A stretch of 64,000 nt of DNA from Balaenoptera acutorostrata (GCF_949987535.1 NC_080074.1:23457268-23521267); one strand, 5' to 3'; counted from the first letter of the stretch, positions 24,118 to 37,444 are shown. Translations and numbers: made by a program. Notes: a model not told the origin generated them from the sequence alone.

Positions 24118-24757
24118 AAAAGAATTGGTGAGCAATGTAGTCTTTATTGAAGACATTTTTAGTTTGATAACGAAAGAGCTGCACAGCGCTCCTCAGAGCA
24201 AATAAAATAAAAATCTCCTCCTAGTCATTCTTTCTTTCCCAAAGACCCTTTTGGGCTGCTCTGCCCTGAGAATTCTCACTTCTTCCCTCTCTCCACATGC
24301 AGTGGCCCTCTCCCCTCCTTTATTCATCTCCTTTAATTACACAGTAATTCACCTGTCCCAAACTTTTCTCCAACCTGTACCCCTAAATCTATCCTGACTG
24401 GGAAGGGGAGAGGACTTCTACTTAACAGAAGGCAAGCTCTTACTAGAACAGTTGGGACTGTACATACAATATCCTTTGTTTGTTTTAAATAATGCCTAAG
24501 ATTAAATCTTTTAATCTATAAAAGATTTCTTGCTTTTTACCAATCTAACTTCCTTTTCATCCAAATGCATATTGGCTTCTCAGTATTTTTTTTTTTCTTT
24601 TAAGGTTATCTATTTCATGGAACAATTCTAATTTTCCAATCAACATTAAAAGAGGGAAAAATCAAGAAACTGATATATGCTACATAAATTGTATATACTA
24701 TAAAATATATTCCCATGAAGTTAGATTCATATAGAATGGAGATAATAGTGCTTTGTA

Positions 24758-24930
24758 TTTCTTTTTTTGGCTGCTCCGGGTCTTCAATGAGGCATGTGGG
24801 CTCATAGTTGTGGCATGCGAACTCTTAGTTGAGGCATGCATGTGGGATCTAGTTCCCCGACCAGGGATCGAACCGGGCCCCCTGCATTGGGAGCACGGAG
24901 TCTTACCCACTGGACCCCCAGGGAAGTCCC
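24758..24930 (-). mobile_element. Short CHR SINE (intermediate form)
   Basis: Reverse copy ending CCAGGGAAGTCCC, with three GGCATG(T/C)-type body units and no target duplication that I can define. Confidence 0.85.
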
Positions 24931-25077
24931 TCAACTACTTTTAAAAATGGTCAAAAGATTTGAACAGACACTTGAGCAAATGAGACGTGTAAGTTGGAAA
25001 TAAGGACATAAAAATCCTATTCCAAAGTAAAAGGAACAAATTAAATGCGACAATTCTCAGAAGATTTAGTCTAAGTC

Positions 25078-25285
25078 AAGTTTCTCAGCTTCGGCACTAC
25101 TGACATTTTAGGCCTGGTAATTCTTTGTTATGGGGGCTGTCCTGTGTACTGTAGGATGTTTAGCAGCATCTCTGGCCTCTACCCATTAGTGCCCTCCCCC
25201 AAACAATGTTGTAACAACTAAAAATCTCCAGACATTGCCAAATGTCCCCTGGGGTGCAAAATCAGTAGTTGAGAACCACTGTGCT
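25078..25285 (-). mobile_element. MER20 (hAT-Charlie) copy
   Basis: Nearly full-length complement: TTTCTCAGCTTCGGCACTAC at left, TAGCAGCATCTCTGGCCTCT, AATGTCCCCTGGGGTGCAAA, ending TTGAGAACCACTG. MER20 is an old eutherian DNA transposon. Confidence 0.8.
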
Positions 25286-25289
25286 GAGT

Positions 25290-26960
25290 GATGGAAGCCA
25301 GACTCAAAAGGCTACAAACTGTATGGTTAATTTATGTCACTCTGGAAAAGGCAAAACTGTAGAAACAAAAAGCAGTTCTTGCCAGGGTATGGGGTTGGGG
25401 GCAAGAGATTGATTACAAAGGGTCAATAAGGGAACTTTCTGGGGTGATAGAAATATTTTATATCTTGACTTTGGTGCTACTCACATGACTGGGTTTATAG
25501 TTTTTGTGAAATTTAGTAAAATTTCATCCATCATTTCTTCAAATGGTTTTTCTTCTCTCTCTCCTCTCCTTCCGGTATTCCAATTACATATATGAAAGAC
25601 TGCTTGATATCATCTCACAGGTCACTGAGGCTTTTCCTCTTTGTGTTTCAGTTTGGATAATTGTATTGCTCTGTCTTCAGGTTCATTCATCTTCTTTTGC
25701 ACTGTCTAATCTGCTAAGTCCATCCAATAAAATTATGTTTTGATATTGTAATTTTTCATCTCCAGAAGTTTTTTTTTCTTTTTTTTTTTTTTTTGTAGCT
25801 CCCATTACTTTCATCATTATGTTCATGTTTTTAATTTTTTGAGTAAATTTAGTAATGAATCATTTCTTGGTCTGTGTCTATTGACTTATTTTCTGCTTAT
25901 AGGTCACATTTTCCTGCTCCTTTGCATCTCTATTTAATATTTTACTGGATGCTTGATATTGTGAATATTACTGAGAGTGCATTTTATTGTCTTCCTTTGA
26001 AGAGTGTTCAACTGTGTTCTGGAAGACTTAATTTACTAGGAGGTCAGCTTAATCCTTTCAAAGCTTATTTTTAAGTTCTGTTAGGATGTATCTAGAGTAG
26101 CTTTTATTCTAGAGCTTGTTGAGTACTACTCAGTTGTGGCCCTTCTGGGATCTATACTAAATATCCTGGGCATTTTACAAGGTCTTTCCACTCTGGCTTT
26201 TTGTGATGACAATGTCTCCCAGCCCTGTGTGAGTTCTGGAAAGTGTTGAGTTCAGAGCCTCTGGGGAGGTGTTCTTCAACCTATGCACACAGTTTGGTAT
26301 TTAGCCAGACTCAAGAGACTCCTATGCAAATTTCTGGAGCTCTTTTCCTGCATAGTTCCCTTTCCTGTTACTCTTTCCCACAAATTCTAACTGCCTTAGC
26401 CTCCTTGAACTTTGATTTCTGTGTCTTCAACTAACCAGAGACCCTGTGCTCTGCTTCAGACTCACCTTCCTTTTGTCACCAGCTGGAAAGTGGTGTAGGA
26501 AAAAAGTGTAATTGTATGGCTACTTTTGTTTCTCTTCTCTCAGGGATCAGTCACATACTGTCTGTTATCCAACATCAAAAAGCAGCTGTTTCATATATTG
26601 ATATTTTGCCTAGTTTTCTAACTTTTTACAACGGAAGGACAAATCTGTTACTGGTTATTCTGTCATGTCCAGAGACAGATGTCAAAAGCAATGTTTTTTG
26701 TTTTTTTTTTTACTAATAATAGACAAAAATACTGTAGACCAAAAAAAAAAAAAAAATACTGTAGACCAATAGAAAGAGGCTAGGAAAAACTTGAAATATA
26801 AACATAAAATATTAAAATGATCCCACCTGTCAATAAGATCCAAGCTTCCCAACTACCAAAAGTGGGCAAAAATACAAATGGGCAATGAATAAAAATGAGA
26901 TTAAAAGACCATTAATAGATGAAAGCTGCATTAATTTTAAATTAATTTTCTCAATCTCTT
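25290..26960. other. L1-like and unassigned sequence
   Basis: 25300-25520 resembles a plus-strand L1 3' end. 25520-26690 is T-rich and resembles an antisense L1M piece. A 15-A run sits near 26740. No intact frame. Confidence 0.4.
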
Positions 26961-28110
26961 TGATAAGAAATATTTTTTTGTTTTACTTGTTGCGGTTTAA
27001 AACACAGTAAATTGCACAAAATCTTGTGTATAGATTGATGAAACTCTTGGTTACATATGTATATACCCTTGTTAACCACAACCTAGATCAAGATATATAG
27101 AACATTCTATCACTGCAAAAGAATCCTTCATGTTCAGCTAATACCTACCCTTCCCCAAAGGTATGTATGCCTTGTTCTTCTATCACCATAGAATATTTTT
27201 GCCTGTTCTCCTACTTTAGGAATTTTGGACTGAGTCATACACTAAATACTTTTGCCCCAGGATTGTTTTAACATTATGTCTGTGCAATTCATCCACATTG
27301 TTACATGTATCTGTAGTTTGCTTATTGCAACATGGTATTGCATTATAAGAGTATTCTACAGATTATCTGTTCTCCTGTTGAAGGATGTGTGAACTATTTC
27401 CAGTCGGGAGCTCTTATGAATAAAACTTTATTATGAGCATTTAACAAGTCTTTTTTGCGGATATGTTTTCATGCTTCTTGGGTAAATACCTGAGTGGAAT
27501 TGCTAGGTCACAGGATAGGCATGTTTAGCGTTAGTAGATACTACCAAATAGTATTCCAGTGTAATGCTGTTGCAATTTCAGTTGCTCCATTAGCTTTTTC
27601 ACACTTGCTGCTGTCAGCCTTTAACCACAATTTCAAATGCTTATTTGGATATTTCCTTTTGTGATGAGATTTTCAGGCTTTTGTTAGTTTTTTGTTTGAG
27701 TTGTCTTTTTCTTATTGATTTGCGGGACTTTTCAAAACATTCTGATTAAGTCCTTTGTCGGATATATGTATTGGGAATATCTTCTGCCATTCTTTGACCT
27801 GTTTTCTAAGTGTCTTTTGATTCACACTTCTTAGTATGTAATCCAATTTACTAACTGGTTAGTGCTTTTTTGGGTCTTTTAAAAGAAATGCTTGCCAACT
27901 CTAAGGTCAGAAAGATATTCTCATGGTTTCTATTTAGAGGCTTGATTTAGCTTTCACATTTAGGTCAATGATCCACCTCAAATTAATTTTTTCTGCACAG
28001 TGTGAGTTAGGGGTCAAGGTTAATCTTTTCCCTATATGGAGATCTAATTTCTCCAGCACTATTTTAAAAATCATCCTTTCACTGAGAGAATTGCATGCAA
28101 CAAGTTGAGA
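26960..28110 (-). mobile_element. L1 ORF2 3' region, antisense, decayed
   Basis: GGGTAAATACCTGAGTGGAA, AGTCCTTTGTCGGATATATG and GATCCACCTCAAATTAATTT occur in L1 order. It is paralogous to 17270-19380 but more diverged. 28110-28830 is unassigned. Confidence 0.65.
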
Positions 28111-28839
28111 AGTGTTTATTTCTGTTCTCTGGGAGTATAAGATTAGTATGATGTCTTCCTTATATTTTGATAGAATTCACTAGTGAATGCTATCATTGAG
28201 TTTTGTGTGAAGTTTAAAATTACATATTCAATTTAATATAGTACTATTATTTTTTCTCGAGTTAATTTTGGTCAGTTGCCTTGTACCAATTCTTGTCTCT
28301 TGGCTCCAAAAGCAACCCCTTACATATTCTGCTTTGTGATGCTGAGGTTAGGACTCTGCAACCACATTTCTACTTTGCAGGCTGGTTCCCTGTTAGGCTC
28401 TGCTGATAGTGGTTGCTAGAGACTGAAAGGCTGGAGAAAGGAGATTTGTCCTTCCTGTGGACTATCTTCTTGCAGCTCCTCTGAGTATCAACCTAGTGAT
28501 GTTTCTTCTCTGTGGTGCTACAGTTTCTGTATCAGTTTCAGAATCCAGTGTGGAGTTTCTTTGTGCCTTTCCTCTCCCTTCAGGTGGCAGCATGCCCTCT
28601 TCAGAGGTCTGAGTTTCAGCCCCAAGGGTTCCTGCCCCAAGCTTCTAAGTTTTAATAATTCCAAACTCTTCTCTTTTTTCCCTTGACCTTAGGTTCTATA
28701 GTTGCTGCAGTGCTCTCCATAATACTTCAAAATTCTTTTGTTACTCTTTCAGTTACCTAACTTTATGACTGGTTAATAATTCTTTAAAGTATTTCTGTTC
28801 AAGTAACTGATGTCATTTTTGCCTCCTGATTAGAATCTG

Positions 28840-29210
28840 ATACACTGACCAAGGGCTAGAGTCCAGAACATATAAAGAACTTCCACAAATCATTATGAAA
28901 AATGGACAACTGGTACATCAGCAAACCCTGTAACAAAATGAAGAGACAGAACTACACATATATACACACAAAGGACATGTACAGAAATGTTTACAGCAGC
29001 ATTTTTGGTAATAGCCCAAACCTTCAAACTACTCAAATGCCCATTAAAAGTTAAATGGATGTTATGCTATATCCACACAATGAAATATAGCAGTGACAAA
29101 AATCTATCACTACATATACTTATATGGATTAATCTCATGAACACAATGCAAACTGAAAGCCACTCAAAGGAGTAAATAATGTATGATTTTATTAATAAAG
29201 CAACAACAAC
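28840..29210 (+). mobile_element. L1 3' fragment
   Basis: AACATATAAAGAACTTCCAC, GTTTACAGCAGCATTTTTGG and CAAATGCCCATTAAAAGTTA are decayed L1 ORF2/3' phrases on the plus strand. Confidence 0.65.
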
Positions 29211-29374
29211 AAAAATCTGTGGTGCTATGTTAGCACAGTGGTTATTCTAGGTGGAGGGTTGGAGAGGGATAGAAACTAGAAGGGAGATTGAGAATCTCTG
29301 GGGGATTGGTAATACGGCTTCTTGATCTATGTATGGCTGCATGGTCTCTCATTTTAGAAACAAACGCCTTTTTT

Positions 29375-29647
29375 AAAAAAAATAAATTTATTTATTTTAT
29401 TTACATTTATTTTTGGCTGCATTGGGTCTTCGTTGCAGTGCGCGGGCTTCTCATTGCAGTGTCTTCTCTTGTTGCGGAGCATGGGCTCTAGGTGCGCGGG
29501 CTTTAGTAGTTGTGGCCCTTGGGCTCAGTAGTTGTGGCTCACGGGCTTAGTTGCTCCGCAGCATGTGGGATCTTCCCTAACCAGGGTTCGAACCCGTGTC
29601 CCCTGCATTGGCAGGTGGATTCTTAACCACTGTGCCACCAGGGAAGC
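29375..29647 (-). mobile_element. CHR-type SINE
   Basis: Reverse copy with an AT-rich tail at left and CCACCAGGGAAGC at right. The target duplication is not clear. Confidence 0.9.
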
Positions 29648-29649
29648 AC

Positions 29650-30260
29650 CCACCTTTCTTGACATACTGCCAACTCTCAAGCTACTGCCCTGTTCTCTTA
29701 GAGTTGTCTACACATCTGCCCCTGCCTTAACACTGAAATGCCCTCTTCAATGACACTGCATTCTCTTGGTTCCTTGATTACCCATCCCTAAACACTGATA
29801 CTCTCATCCTTAGCTCTTTCTCACTTCCAAATCTGCGTATAATCTTATATATTTCCATCATTCGGAATATATCTGTTTGCTAAGTACTCCCAACTGTTTC
29901 TAGTTTCTCTCCTAAGCTTCAGATAGTTACCTAATTGCCAACAGATGACCTCCATTTGGATTTATTCACAGTGTCTGAGTGCTTACTATGGGTCAAATAT
30001 TGTTGCTACAATTTCTCACAGAAATATCAAATTGAATGTATTCAAACTCAAAGTCTATCTTCTTTCCCCCATAGTCTTCTTTTAGAATTCTTTCAGTGAC
30101 TGGAACCACCTTCCACTAGGCCAGCCAAGTAAAAAATCTCCAGGTAATTTTTTACTTCTCTCTCTCTGACCATGTTATTAATCAAGTCTGTTAAATTTAC
30201 CTCTGCAAGATAACTCAAATCTACCCCCCTCTCCAGTCTCACTACTTTTTATTCATATTT
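29650..30260. repeat. Probable L2 relic
   Basis: Pyrimidine-rich prose-like sequence with L2-style phrases (GTTAAATTTACCTCTGCAAG). Very decayed. Confidence 0.3.
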
Positions 30261-30409
30261 AATTTTATATATAATGTTTTGGAACGATGGACAGATCAAA
30301 GTGAACATTCCAAAGAAATGTCCGTATACATTCCAAAGCAATACTTAACACTGTTTTCAAATGCTATACAGCATGTCCAAACTAAATATCTATATAACCC
30401 CTCAGATTA

Positions 30410-31215
30410 AGATAGTTGTGGTAGCCAAACTCCAAGAAGAGCCCCAATCACCTCTGCCTCCTGGGTATTCATTCTTGTGTCGTCCCTTCCCCATTTGACC
30501 TGTAAAACCAATAGACTATGGCGAAAGTGATGGTATATCGTTTCCAAGATTAGGTTGTATAAATGCTGTGGCTCCCATCATGGGTGCATTTTCTTGGGAT
30601 TATTCTGGGAGGAGAAGCCAGCTGCCATGTCATGAGGGCACTCAGGTGACCTATGATGTCTCCAGCCAACAGCCTGTAAGGAACTGAGGCCTGCCAACTA
30701 CACTGTGAGCTTGGGAGCACATTCTGCCCCAGTTGGACCTTCAGATTATATCGCTGACAACTAACTACAAAGTCATGAGGTCTTGAGCTAGAACCACACA
30801 GCTAAGTCGCTCCCTTATTTGTTTAATTAATTAATTAATTAATTTTTGGCTGCGTTGGGTCTTCGTTGCTGTGTGCGGGCTTTCTCTAGTTGTGGTGAGC
30901 AGGGGCTACTTTTCGTTGCAGTGTGCAGGCTTCTCATTGCGGTGGTTTCTCTTGTTGTGGAGCACGGGCTCTAGGCCCACGGGCTTCAGTAGTTGTGGCA
31001 TGTGGGCTCAGTAGTTGTGGCGCATGGGCTTAGTTGCTCCGCGGCATGTGGGATCTTCCTGGACCAGGGATCGAACCCGTGTCCCCTGCATTGGCAGGTG
31101 GATTCCTAACCACTGCGCCACCAGGGAAGTCCTGCTCCCTGATTTCTGACACATAAAAACTACAATAATTGTTTTAAGCTGATAGGTTTTGAGGTTAATT
31201 GCTGTTAAGCAATAG
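30410..31215. repeat. Old mammalian repeat, split by a SINE
   Basis: Reads GTGGTAGCCAAACTCCAAGA … CCAATAGACTATGGCGAAAG, and resumes after the SINE at 31133. Family not settled (MLT-like). Confidence 0.4.
30820..31131 (-). mobile_element. CHR-type SINE
   Basis: Reverse copy with an (AATT)n tail. Target duplication gctcccttattt / gctccctgattt at about 30808 and 31133. Confidence 0.92.
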
Positions 31216-31518
31216 ATAACTTACTTCTCCCAATCAAACCATAAGCTGACTACAGTTTCTGTCACTGGGACAAATAAAACAAGTACACTTTACACTGCTT
31301 CAGAATTTCAAATTATTCACTACCACAAGATCAATGTGTTAAAATCTGGACAACAAAGTCAGTACTGGCCTAGTATAAATGCATTTGATTAGGATTTTAG
31401 TTTCATAGTCAGCTTTGATTTATTCCAAACAAGCTGACAAATTTCTGGTTCTTTGATTTACAAGGGTTAAACATTACTAATTCCTCTTAATTAGCTAAAG
31501 AACAATTAATACAATAGA

Positions 31519-31745
31519 TTTAAAATTTTTATTTATTTGGCTGTGTTGGGTCTTAGCTGCAGCATGAGGGATCGTCGTTGCTGTGTGTGGGATCTTTAAT
31601 TGTGGCATTGTGGGATTTTTAGTTGCGGCATGTGGGATATTTTAGCTGTGGCATGCGGGATCTAGTTCCCTGACCAGGGACTGAACCCGGGACCCCTGCA
31701 TTGGGAGTGGGGAGTCGTAACCACTGGACCACTAGGGAAGTCCCC
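31519..31745 (-). mobile_element. Short CHR SINE (intermediate form)
   Basis: Reverse copy with repeated GGCATG(T/C)GGGAT body units. Target duplication attaatacaata at about 31505 and 31747. 31746-32435 holds only an L2-like scrap. Confidence 0.88.
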
Positions 31746-32439
31746 CATTAATACAATACTTAAACAGCTAAATAAACCTATGTTGCTATTAGTTAATGGG
31801 ACAGTCAAATGTTTTTGACCCCAAAAACTTCCCCCAAAGAATACCCAAAGATATTCTTAAAACTGCATCCAGCATTGCCAAACATTATACCTGGCACAGA
31901 GGAGGCAATGAATAAATATTTCTTCAAGTGGGTGTAAAATTTTACAAGCAGTCAATTTCAAAGAGCTGTGAACACAGCATAAACGTCATGAAGTGTCAGT
32001 TCAACTAATGACTTTATACCAGAACATAACAGAATTGATCTGTTTTGGGTCTCCCTACACTAAAAATTCCATGTTTCCTTCTCTGCTTTCTTCCTAAATC
32101 TTTGGTGGGAAGATACTATGTGAACTCTGAATAGCTCTCAGTGACTGCTAATTCAAAGTGACAGACTGACTACATGAATGGAAGAGAAGTGAGACATCAG
32201 AAGACAATATGTTGCAAAAAAACTGTATGAAGATGGAAAACAGATTAATAAATAGAAAACAAATTAAGGGTAAGAAGACTCAAAGTTAAATGGCTACAGA
32301 CAAAGATTAAAACTACAAGTGAACCTTAAAGATCCCTTAAAGAGGTTTGGAACTTAGAGGCACCACTAAAGTTGTGGAAGGAGCAAGGCTGAACAGGAGA
32401 ACTGGTTCAGAATCTGTGTAAGAGTTTCGGTCTTTTAGG

Positions 32440-32655
32440 TCCTCTCTGCCATTATCATATGCAACCAGACTCATCATTTCTCAGCTGTGCAAATTAGGGC
32501 ACGTTTCTTAACCCCTCCAAGCACCAATTTCCTCATTTGTAATGAGAGAATAAGGAAATACCCATTTCATAGGACTATCTTGAGGATTAAGTGAGTCAAT
32601 ACATATCAAGTACATAGAACAGTATCTAGCACACAGTAAGCCTGCAATAAAGCAC
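32440..32655 (+). mobile_element. MIR copy
   Basis: Good MIR: CTTAACCCCTCCAAGCACCA, GAGGATTAAGTGAGTCAATA and AGCACACAGTAAGCCTGCAATAAA split across the 3' half. 32656-33150 is unassigned. Confidence 0.75.
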
Positions 32656-33167
32656 ACTTTGTTATTTTAAGCCTTTGATGCTACTTGCTTTCTAATTAAT
32701 TACAGTGTACGTATTACCTTGAGAATCACTAATTTAAATAAAATCACCTTTGGGGGACACATGAATGATGGAGAGATAAAAGCATTTTCAACTTGTGAAC
32801 ACAGCTCCATGATGAATATATGGCAGCAACATCTTTGCTTAGTCTCAAAGCAAGACTAACAATCATGAGCGCCACAGATGAGTACGAAGACAGGAAAAGT
32901 GAGGGAAAAAGGGAAATGCAGACTGAAAAGTATTAGTTGCTATACTGTAGAAAGTGAGAGAGGTGCCTCTGAGAGCTTCCCTACAACATTCTGTGAGTAT
33001 AATGTCTATACATTGCTTACCTAGGAATGAGAGGGCCAGATTACTACAATGATTAGAAGCAAAACATAAAGGAGTAGACTGAAAAGAGAACTAAAATTCA
33101 ACAATCCATAAATCTCACATACAAAATGTTATCAGGAAACCTTATAGTTTGTGCTATTTGAAAAGTA

Positions 33168-35156
33168 TTTATTGCAATGACAAAACTAGAGGTTAATTAC
33201 TTTTTTATTATTGAATTAAACTGTAAAGTCTACATCTACAATTTTAATCAGGAAGAAATGCTTTGCATTTACATCAAGGACACATTTATTCTAGTGGAAT
33301 AAAACAGACACAGACAAAAGACCAAGTACACATTTAAAAAATAAAAAAAAAGACTACATGTTTTACCTGGTCCTACTTTGCTATTTTGGACCATACCTTT
33401 CCTATTAGAAAATTGATCTCACATACATATTAAGTTTGATTTATCTTCCCATATTTCTGAACATTAAATGCAGTTTCTCACAATTTCTAATTATAAACAA
33501 AAGATTGAAAGCAATATGGGAATCAAAGTTTAAAAACAAAAAAAGTAAAAGTAGACTGCTATTACTGTATAGAGGCAACGCTGAATAAAACGTGCTCCCT
33601 CTGTGGCTCATCTCAAAACACTTTTACTTGGAGAGGCAAGCATTTCTGATCTAGGAGTAAGTTTCCCACTGCCTTTGCAGAGACCAGACCTACGAATATT
33701 TCTGGTCAACTGCAAAGTGAAAAATGTCTACAAAATATCTAAAAGCTAAATATCAGACTATGGCTGATGCAAATCAAAACTGTGTGCTGGTCTAAATATA
33801 CATCTTCAGCTTTTCCTTTTTAAAAAGTATCTTTTTTATTTCAGAAGATATTTAAAAATAACTTACATTTTTAATGTGCTTTACTGTCAATGACTGTAAA
33901 GTAGAAACTCACATGATTAAATCAAAATTTTTGTTTTACTTGATTCTACTGAAATTTCAATTGCCTACTACTTTACTGAACAAAGTTATACATGAGGTAA
34001 GTTTTAGCTAAAAAAAAATAAATCAACCACAAAGATAAAGTTAACCATTTCAAAAGTAAACAAAAATCATAATGCCCGCCTCAATTTCAGAGTTTAAAAA
34101 TTTATGTATTAACTACTGTGTATCCAAGGAAAGTTTACTATGTAGTTTAAAAGCACATACTTTTTGCTTTTGAAAGCACATACTTTCAAATCAAATTATG
34201 TTGGGAAATATAGGGCAAAAAAAACCTTGGCAAAATGCATTTTTGGTAACAGAAGATAATTCAATAATGAATCCAAATGGAAACTAAGACTGGTGTTTAA
34301 AATTTCTAACTTCTAAACACACACACACACACTTATTTATCTAAAAAATATTTTGGTAACGGATTGATAGAATAAATGTTTTGCTGTAAATAAAAAGTAC
34401 AAGTTTCCAATTATAGCCTTATAGCTAGCTAAACAGTCTTTAAAAACATGTACAGCCAGCTAACAGTTCTCTAAAACATGTATAAGTTGCACTGATAGAT
34501 CCCTGCTAAAAATCAACTGCATTTAAATGGGTCTTACCGAAGTAGGACATTCACGATACTAGATATCTTTTAAAAAGTGAGTACAATAGGGCTACAACAA
34601 TAACATTACTATTAATAAAAGTTACAGAAGAGATTATCACTGTACTTTTCCCCATAAACTCCATCAAACTTTGTTGCAGTTACCAAAACTACAATCTCAA
34701 GTTACTTTTTCTCTTACCACGTTTCACATGTCTCTAGTTTTTATTAAGCAGAGAATAATTCTTAAAATCTTTTCTGTAAGAATTCAAAGTATTTAAATGT
34801 GTAGCTTCACATTATACTACCATGTTTTGCCCTTCTTGTTTCCCAAATACACAAAAACAATATACATTTTTTCTCAAAAAAGAAATAAGATGTCCACATT
34901 AAAAAAATAAAGCCTACAAAAAAGTTCCAGAGCTAAAAAAGAGTATTCATATGGCACGAAGTGATCTCCTACTAGTCCAAAGTCCAAAACATTAAATGAA
35001 GTCCATTTATATATATCTTGCTTGCTTTTCAATGGAATACTACATTTACTGAGGTGAAATCACATTTTTTTTGTTCTTGAGTCAAGTGTACACAAATTTT
35101 TTTAATACAGTTATTAAAAATAGGAGACCAAGTTGAATGTGCCAAAGAGATATCAT
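33168..35156 (-). other. TMPO: LAP2-beta 3'UTR with candidate poly(A) signal
   Basis: About 2 kb of AT-rich sequence with no clear transposon follows the beta stop, in contrast to the repeat-laden sequence further downstream. On the minus strand AATAAA hexamers occur at 33168-33173 and 33285-33290, and others lie nearer the stop (for example 34740-34745). The most distal is followed by a GU-rich TTTTGTATGTGAG stretch, so I take it as the likely main end. Unverified. Confidence 0.5.
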
Positions 35157-35442
35157 TCAGTTGACTTTTTTAGAGTCATTAGAAAGAAACTTATAGAATG
35201 GATTTCCTTGGTTGGTTTCCATAGCTTGATAGACCAAAAACAAAAAAAAGGCTACGACAACGAAGAGCAAAATTTTTATCCACATGGGAATGGAGCGTCC
35301 CTTTTTTGTCTTTTCTGACTTGACATCTGCCAAGGGAACATACTTAGGAATATATTTAGACGAAAAAGATTCCTCCATCCTGAAATCACTGAGTTCTAAC
35401 GGCCGGCCAGCAGCCCCTTTGATTGGTCTGCGGCAACTAGCA
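35157..35442 (-). CDS. TMPO: TMPO exon 10: transmembrane C-terminus of LAP2-beta
   Basis: Encodes residues 360-454 and the stop. The acceptor reads CCCAACAG|TGCTAG. It begins (S)ASCRRPIKGAAGRPL, has a conserved SDFRMEESFSSKY segment and a basic KSEKTKKGRS flank, then one hydrophobic segment at about residues 411-433 (WIKILLFVVVAFFLFLVY). A short lumenal tail of about 20 residues follows. This is the single-pass type II anchor that holds LAP2-beta in the inner nuclear membrane with its N-terminus in the nucleoplasm. The tail (PFYKFLSNDSKKVN) differs most from other mammals as I recall them; the remainder is strongly conserved. Confidence 0.97.
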
Positions 35443-37333
35443 CTGTTGGGAGTGAAAGGAGGAAGAGAAAAATAAATATTAGATAAAGTCATAACTTAAA
35501 TAACATAAAATGACATTATCACTCCTAATTCCAAACACATTCCTTGAGGTAACAGTAGAAAATTGTCATATAATATAAACAGTGAGATCAGTCAACCTGT
35601 TTAAAACTTCTATACATTTTTCATTTAAAGAGTTAGATTTGTATTTTTTTTAGAAAATAATATTCAGAGTATTATAAATATTCACTAAATTTGCCTTCTT
35701 AAAGGTTTTTCAAGCTAATATATTTAGGGGATAAGAGGAAAAACATAAGGTAGTTTGGTTGTGATTCCTTCAATCAAGAAACAATTCAATACATATCTAA
35801 AAGCAGTCTTTTCAATTAGAAAAGAGAAACTCTCAGGAATAAACCCGATTTCCTTCTTACCAGGTTTCAGTTTAGATTTAAAAATAAGAATTAAATAGTA
35901 AGTAAATGATTTATTAACAACCTTTCAGCTTAACAAAGTTAATTTTGAAACTGACTCAACTTTCAAGAATATGAACTACTTAGTGCTTAGAAGAATTAAA
36001 GTGCTCCCAAAAAGAACAGTTTACTTATGAGAGCAGAGGTACAGTAATTTTGTGAAGAATTAAAAATTAGAATTTGTTTATGTATGTATATATAAAATAA
36101 TTATGTTGTACACCCTAAATATATACATTTTAATGTCTCAAATATACCTCAATAAAGGCGGGAACAAATAAATAAATAAAAATGCCCTAATTGAATACAC
36201 TAAATAATTGTTTTAGTGTATCTGAATACCTAATTCCTGTTGGTGTAGCTGCTTCAAAGGGAAACATTTCCTTAAGAATATCCCTTTCTACTCTTCTTTC
36301 CTCTGTTTTTTCTCCCACCTAATAAGAAACAAACAAACAAAAAAACAACCAGAAGTTAAAATTTAGTGTAAATGTGCAATAATTAGAACACAATTTTAAA
36401 CAAAAGCTTTGGAGAACAGAATGCACTTAAATCTATCCAACTTTTACAACTGCCATTTCTAAATTCATTATTGCTTAATTATCCATACATTTCCAAGGCT
36501 CTCTTCAAATTTCCTCAGTGTGAAGATATGTTAATGGTGTAATGCGGGGCACACATTCAAATAAGTTAAAAACAAAAAACCCAAAAAAACCCAAAAAATA
36601 AAATTTCAGTACAGCTAATATGGCAGTGTAAGTTCCCTCCAATGCTTTTCATTGACATTAGAAGTACATTGTTTCTTCCTGTTAATTTTGTAATAAAACA
36701 AATGATCAAATATAGAAGATATCAAATTAAGATGGATCTTTTAACAAATTTTAGTATATGCTTTTAACTAGAGAGTCAATCCAATCTTCCTAATTTAAGA
36801 AACATAAAATAATTTTTTAAACAACCTGATTGCTTTGCTAAATTACCTTTATGCCCAGATCAAAATAATCTTTGATAAAGAATCATTAAAATTATAATGT
36901 ATCCATGCAGTTAGTACTTTAAAGCTTAATTTTACAGGAGTTAATCAATTCAAGTATAATACAAAGTCACTTTAAAGTCCCATTATCTGACCTTTCAATG
37001 AAAGGTAGTATAGCTTCCCCCACAGCCCAAGTAACACTTTCAACTCACATCCATTTTAACAAAGAGAACATATTACAAGCAGCACACAAATGAGCACTCC
37101 CTTGAAAACTGGAACTTAAAGAGGCACACAGTAGTAGCAAGAGGATAGTATTAGCATGTCATACGATATTACTTTCCATTGTCACTAATAAAGTATGTCT
37201 TTAATATATGCACATAAATAGACACACACCCCCCCACCCAACAAAGAAAGCTCTGCTCCCTCCCACTCCAAAAAACAAATATTTCTTCATTAAAAGATCA
37301 ATGATAGCATCGATCTAAATTTTATTCATTTAC
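35443..37333 (-). other. TMPO: TMPO introns 8 and 9 (around exon 9)
   Basis: Two introns of 787 bp (35443-36229) and 1015 bp (36319-37333). The only repeat noticed is an L1 3' end at about 36060-36180, plus strand. The short introns 6 (99 bp) and 7 (413 bp) hold nothing recognisable. Confidence 0.7.
36230..36318 (-). CDS. TMPO: TMPO exon 9: constitutive in membrane isoforms
   Basis: Encodes residues 331-359 and two bases of codon 360, starting VGEKTEERRVERDILKEM and ending ATPTGI. The acceptor reads CTTATTAG|GTGGGAG and the donor AATTAG|GTATTC. It is 89 nt, so unlike exons 6-8 it cannot be skipped in frame. It is charged, predicted helical, and lies in the lamin-binding part of LAP2-beta. 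Confidence 0.96.
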
Positions 37334-37444
37334 TTCAGCTCTTGTCAATGGTTTCTTTGGTGTTCTTCTGGGTATGTCTGAGAATTCAGTGATTGGCAGA
37401 ATAGGAGCTGCATGCTTGAAATTTCCAGTCACCCTATTGACAAC
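37334..37444 (-). CDS. TMPO: TMPO exon 8: lamin-B-binding region, skippable
   Basis: Encodes 37 residues (294-330 of beta), starting VVNRVTGNFKH and ending KKPLTRAE. The acceptor reads TTGGCAG|GTTGTC and the donor GCTGAA|GTAAAT. It is 111 nt and phase 0 on both sides. In LAP2-beta the lamin B interaction maps to roughly residues 298-373, so this exon supplies its start and skipping it (gamma) should weaken that contact. Confidence 0.96.

Noticed and set aside
1..33150. SLC25A3 or another TMPO neighbour
   Set aside because: In human the next gene downstream of TMPO is SLC25A3, but no carrier-family exon is recognisable here; it probably lies beyond the window edge.
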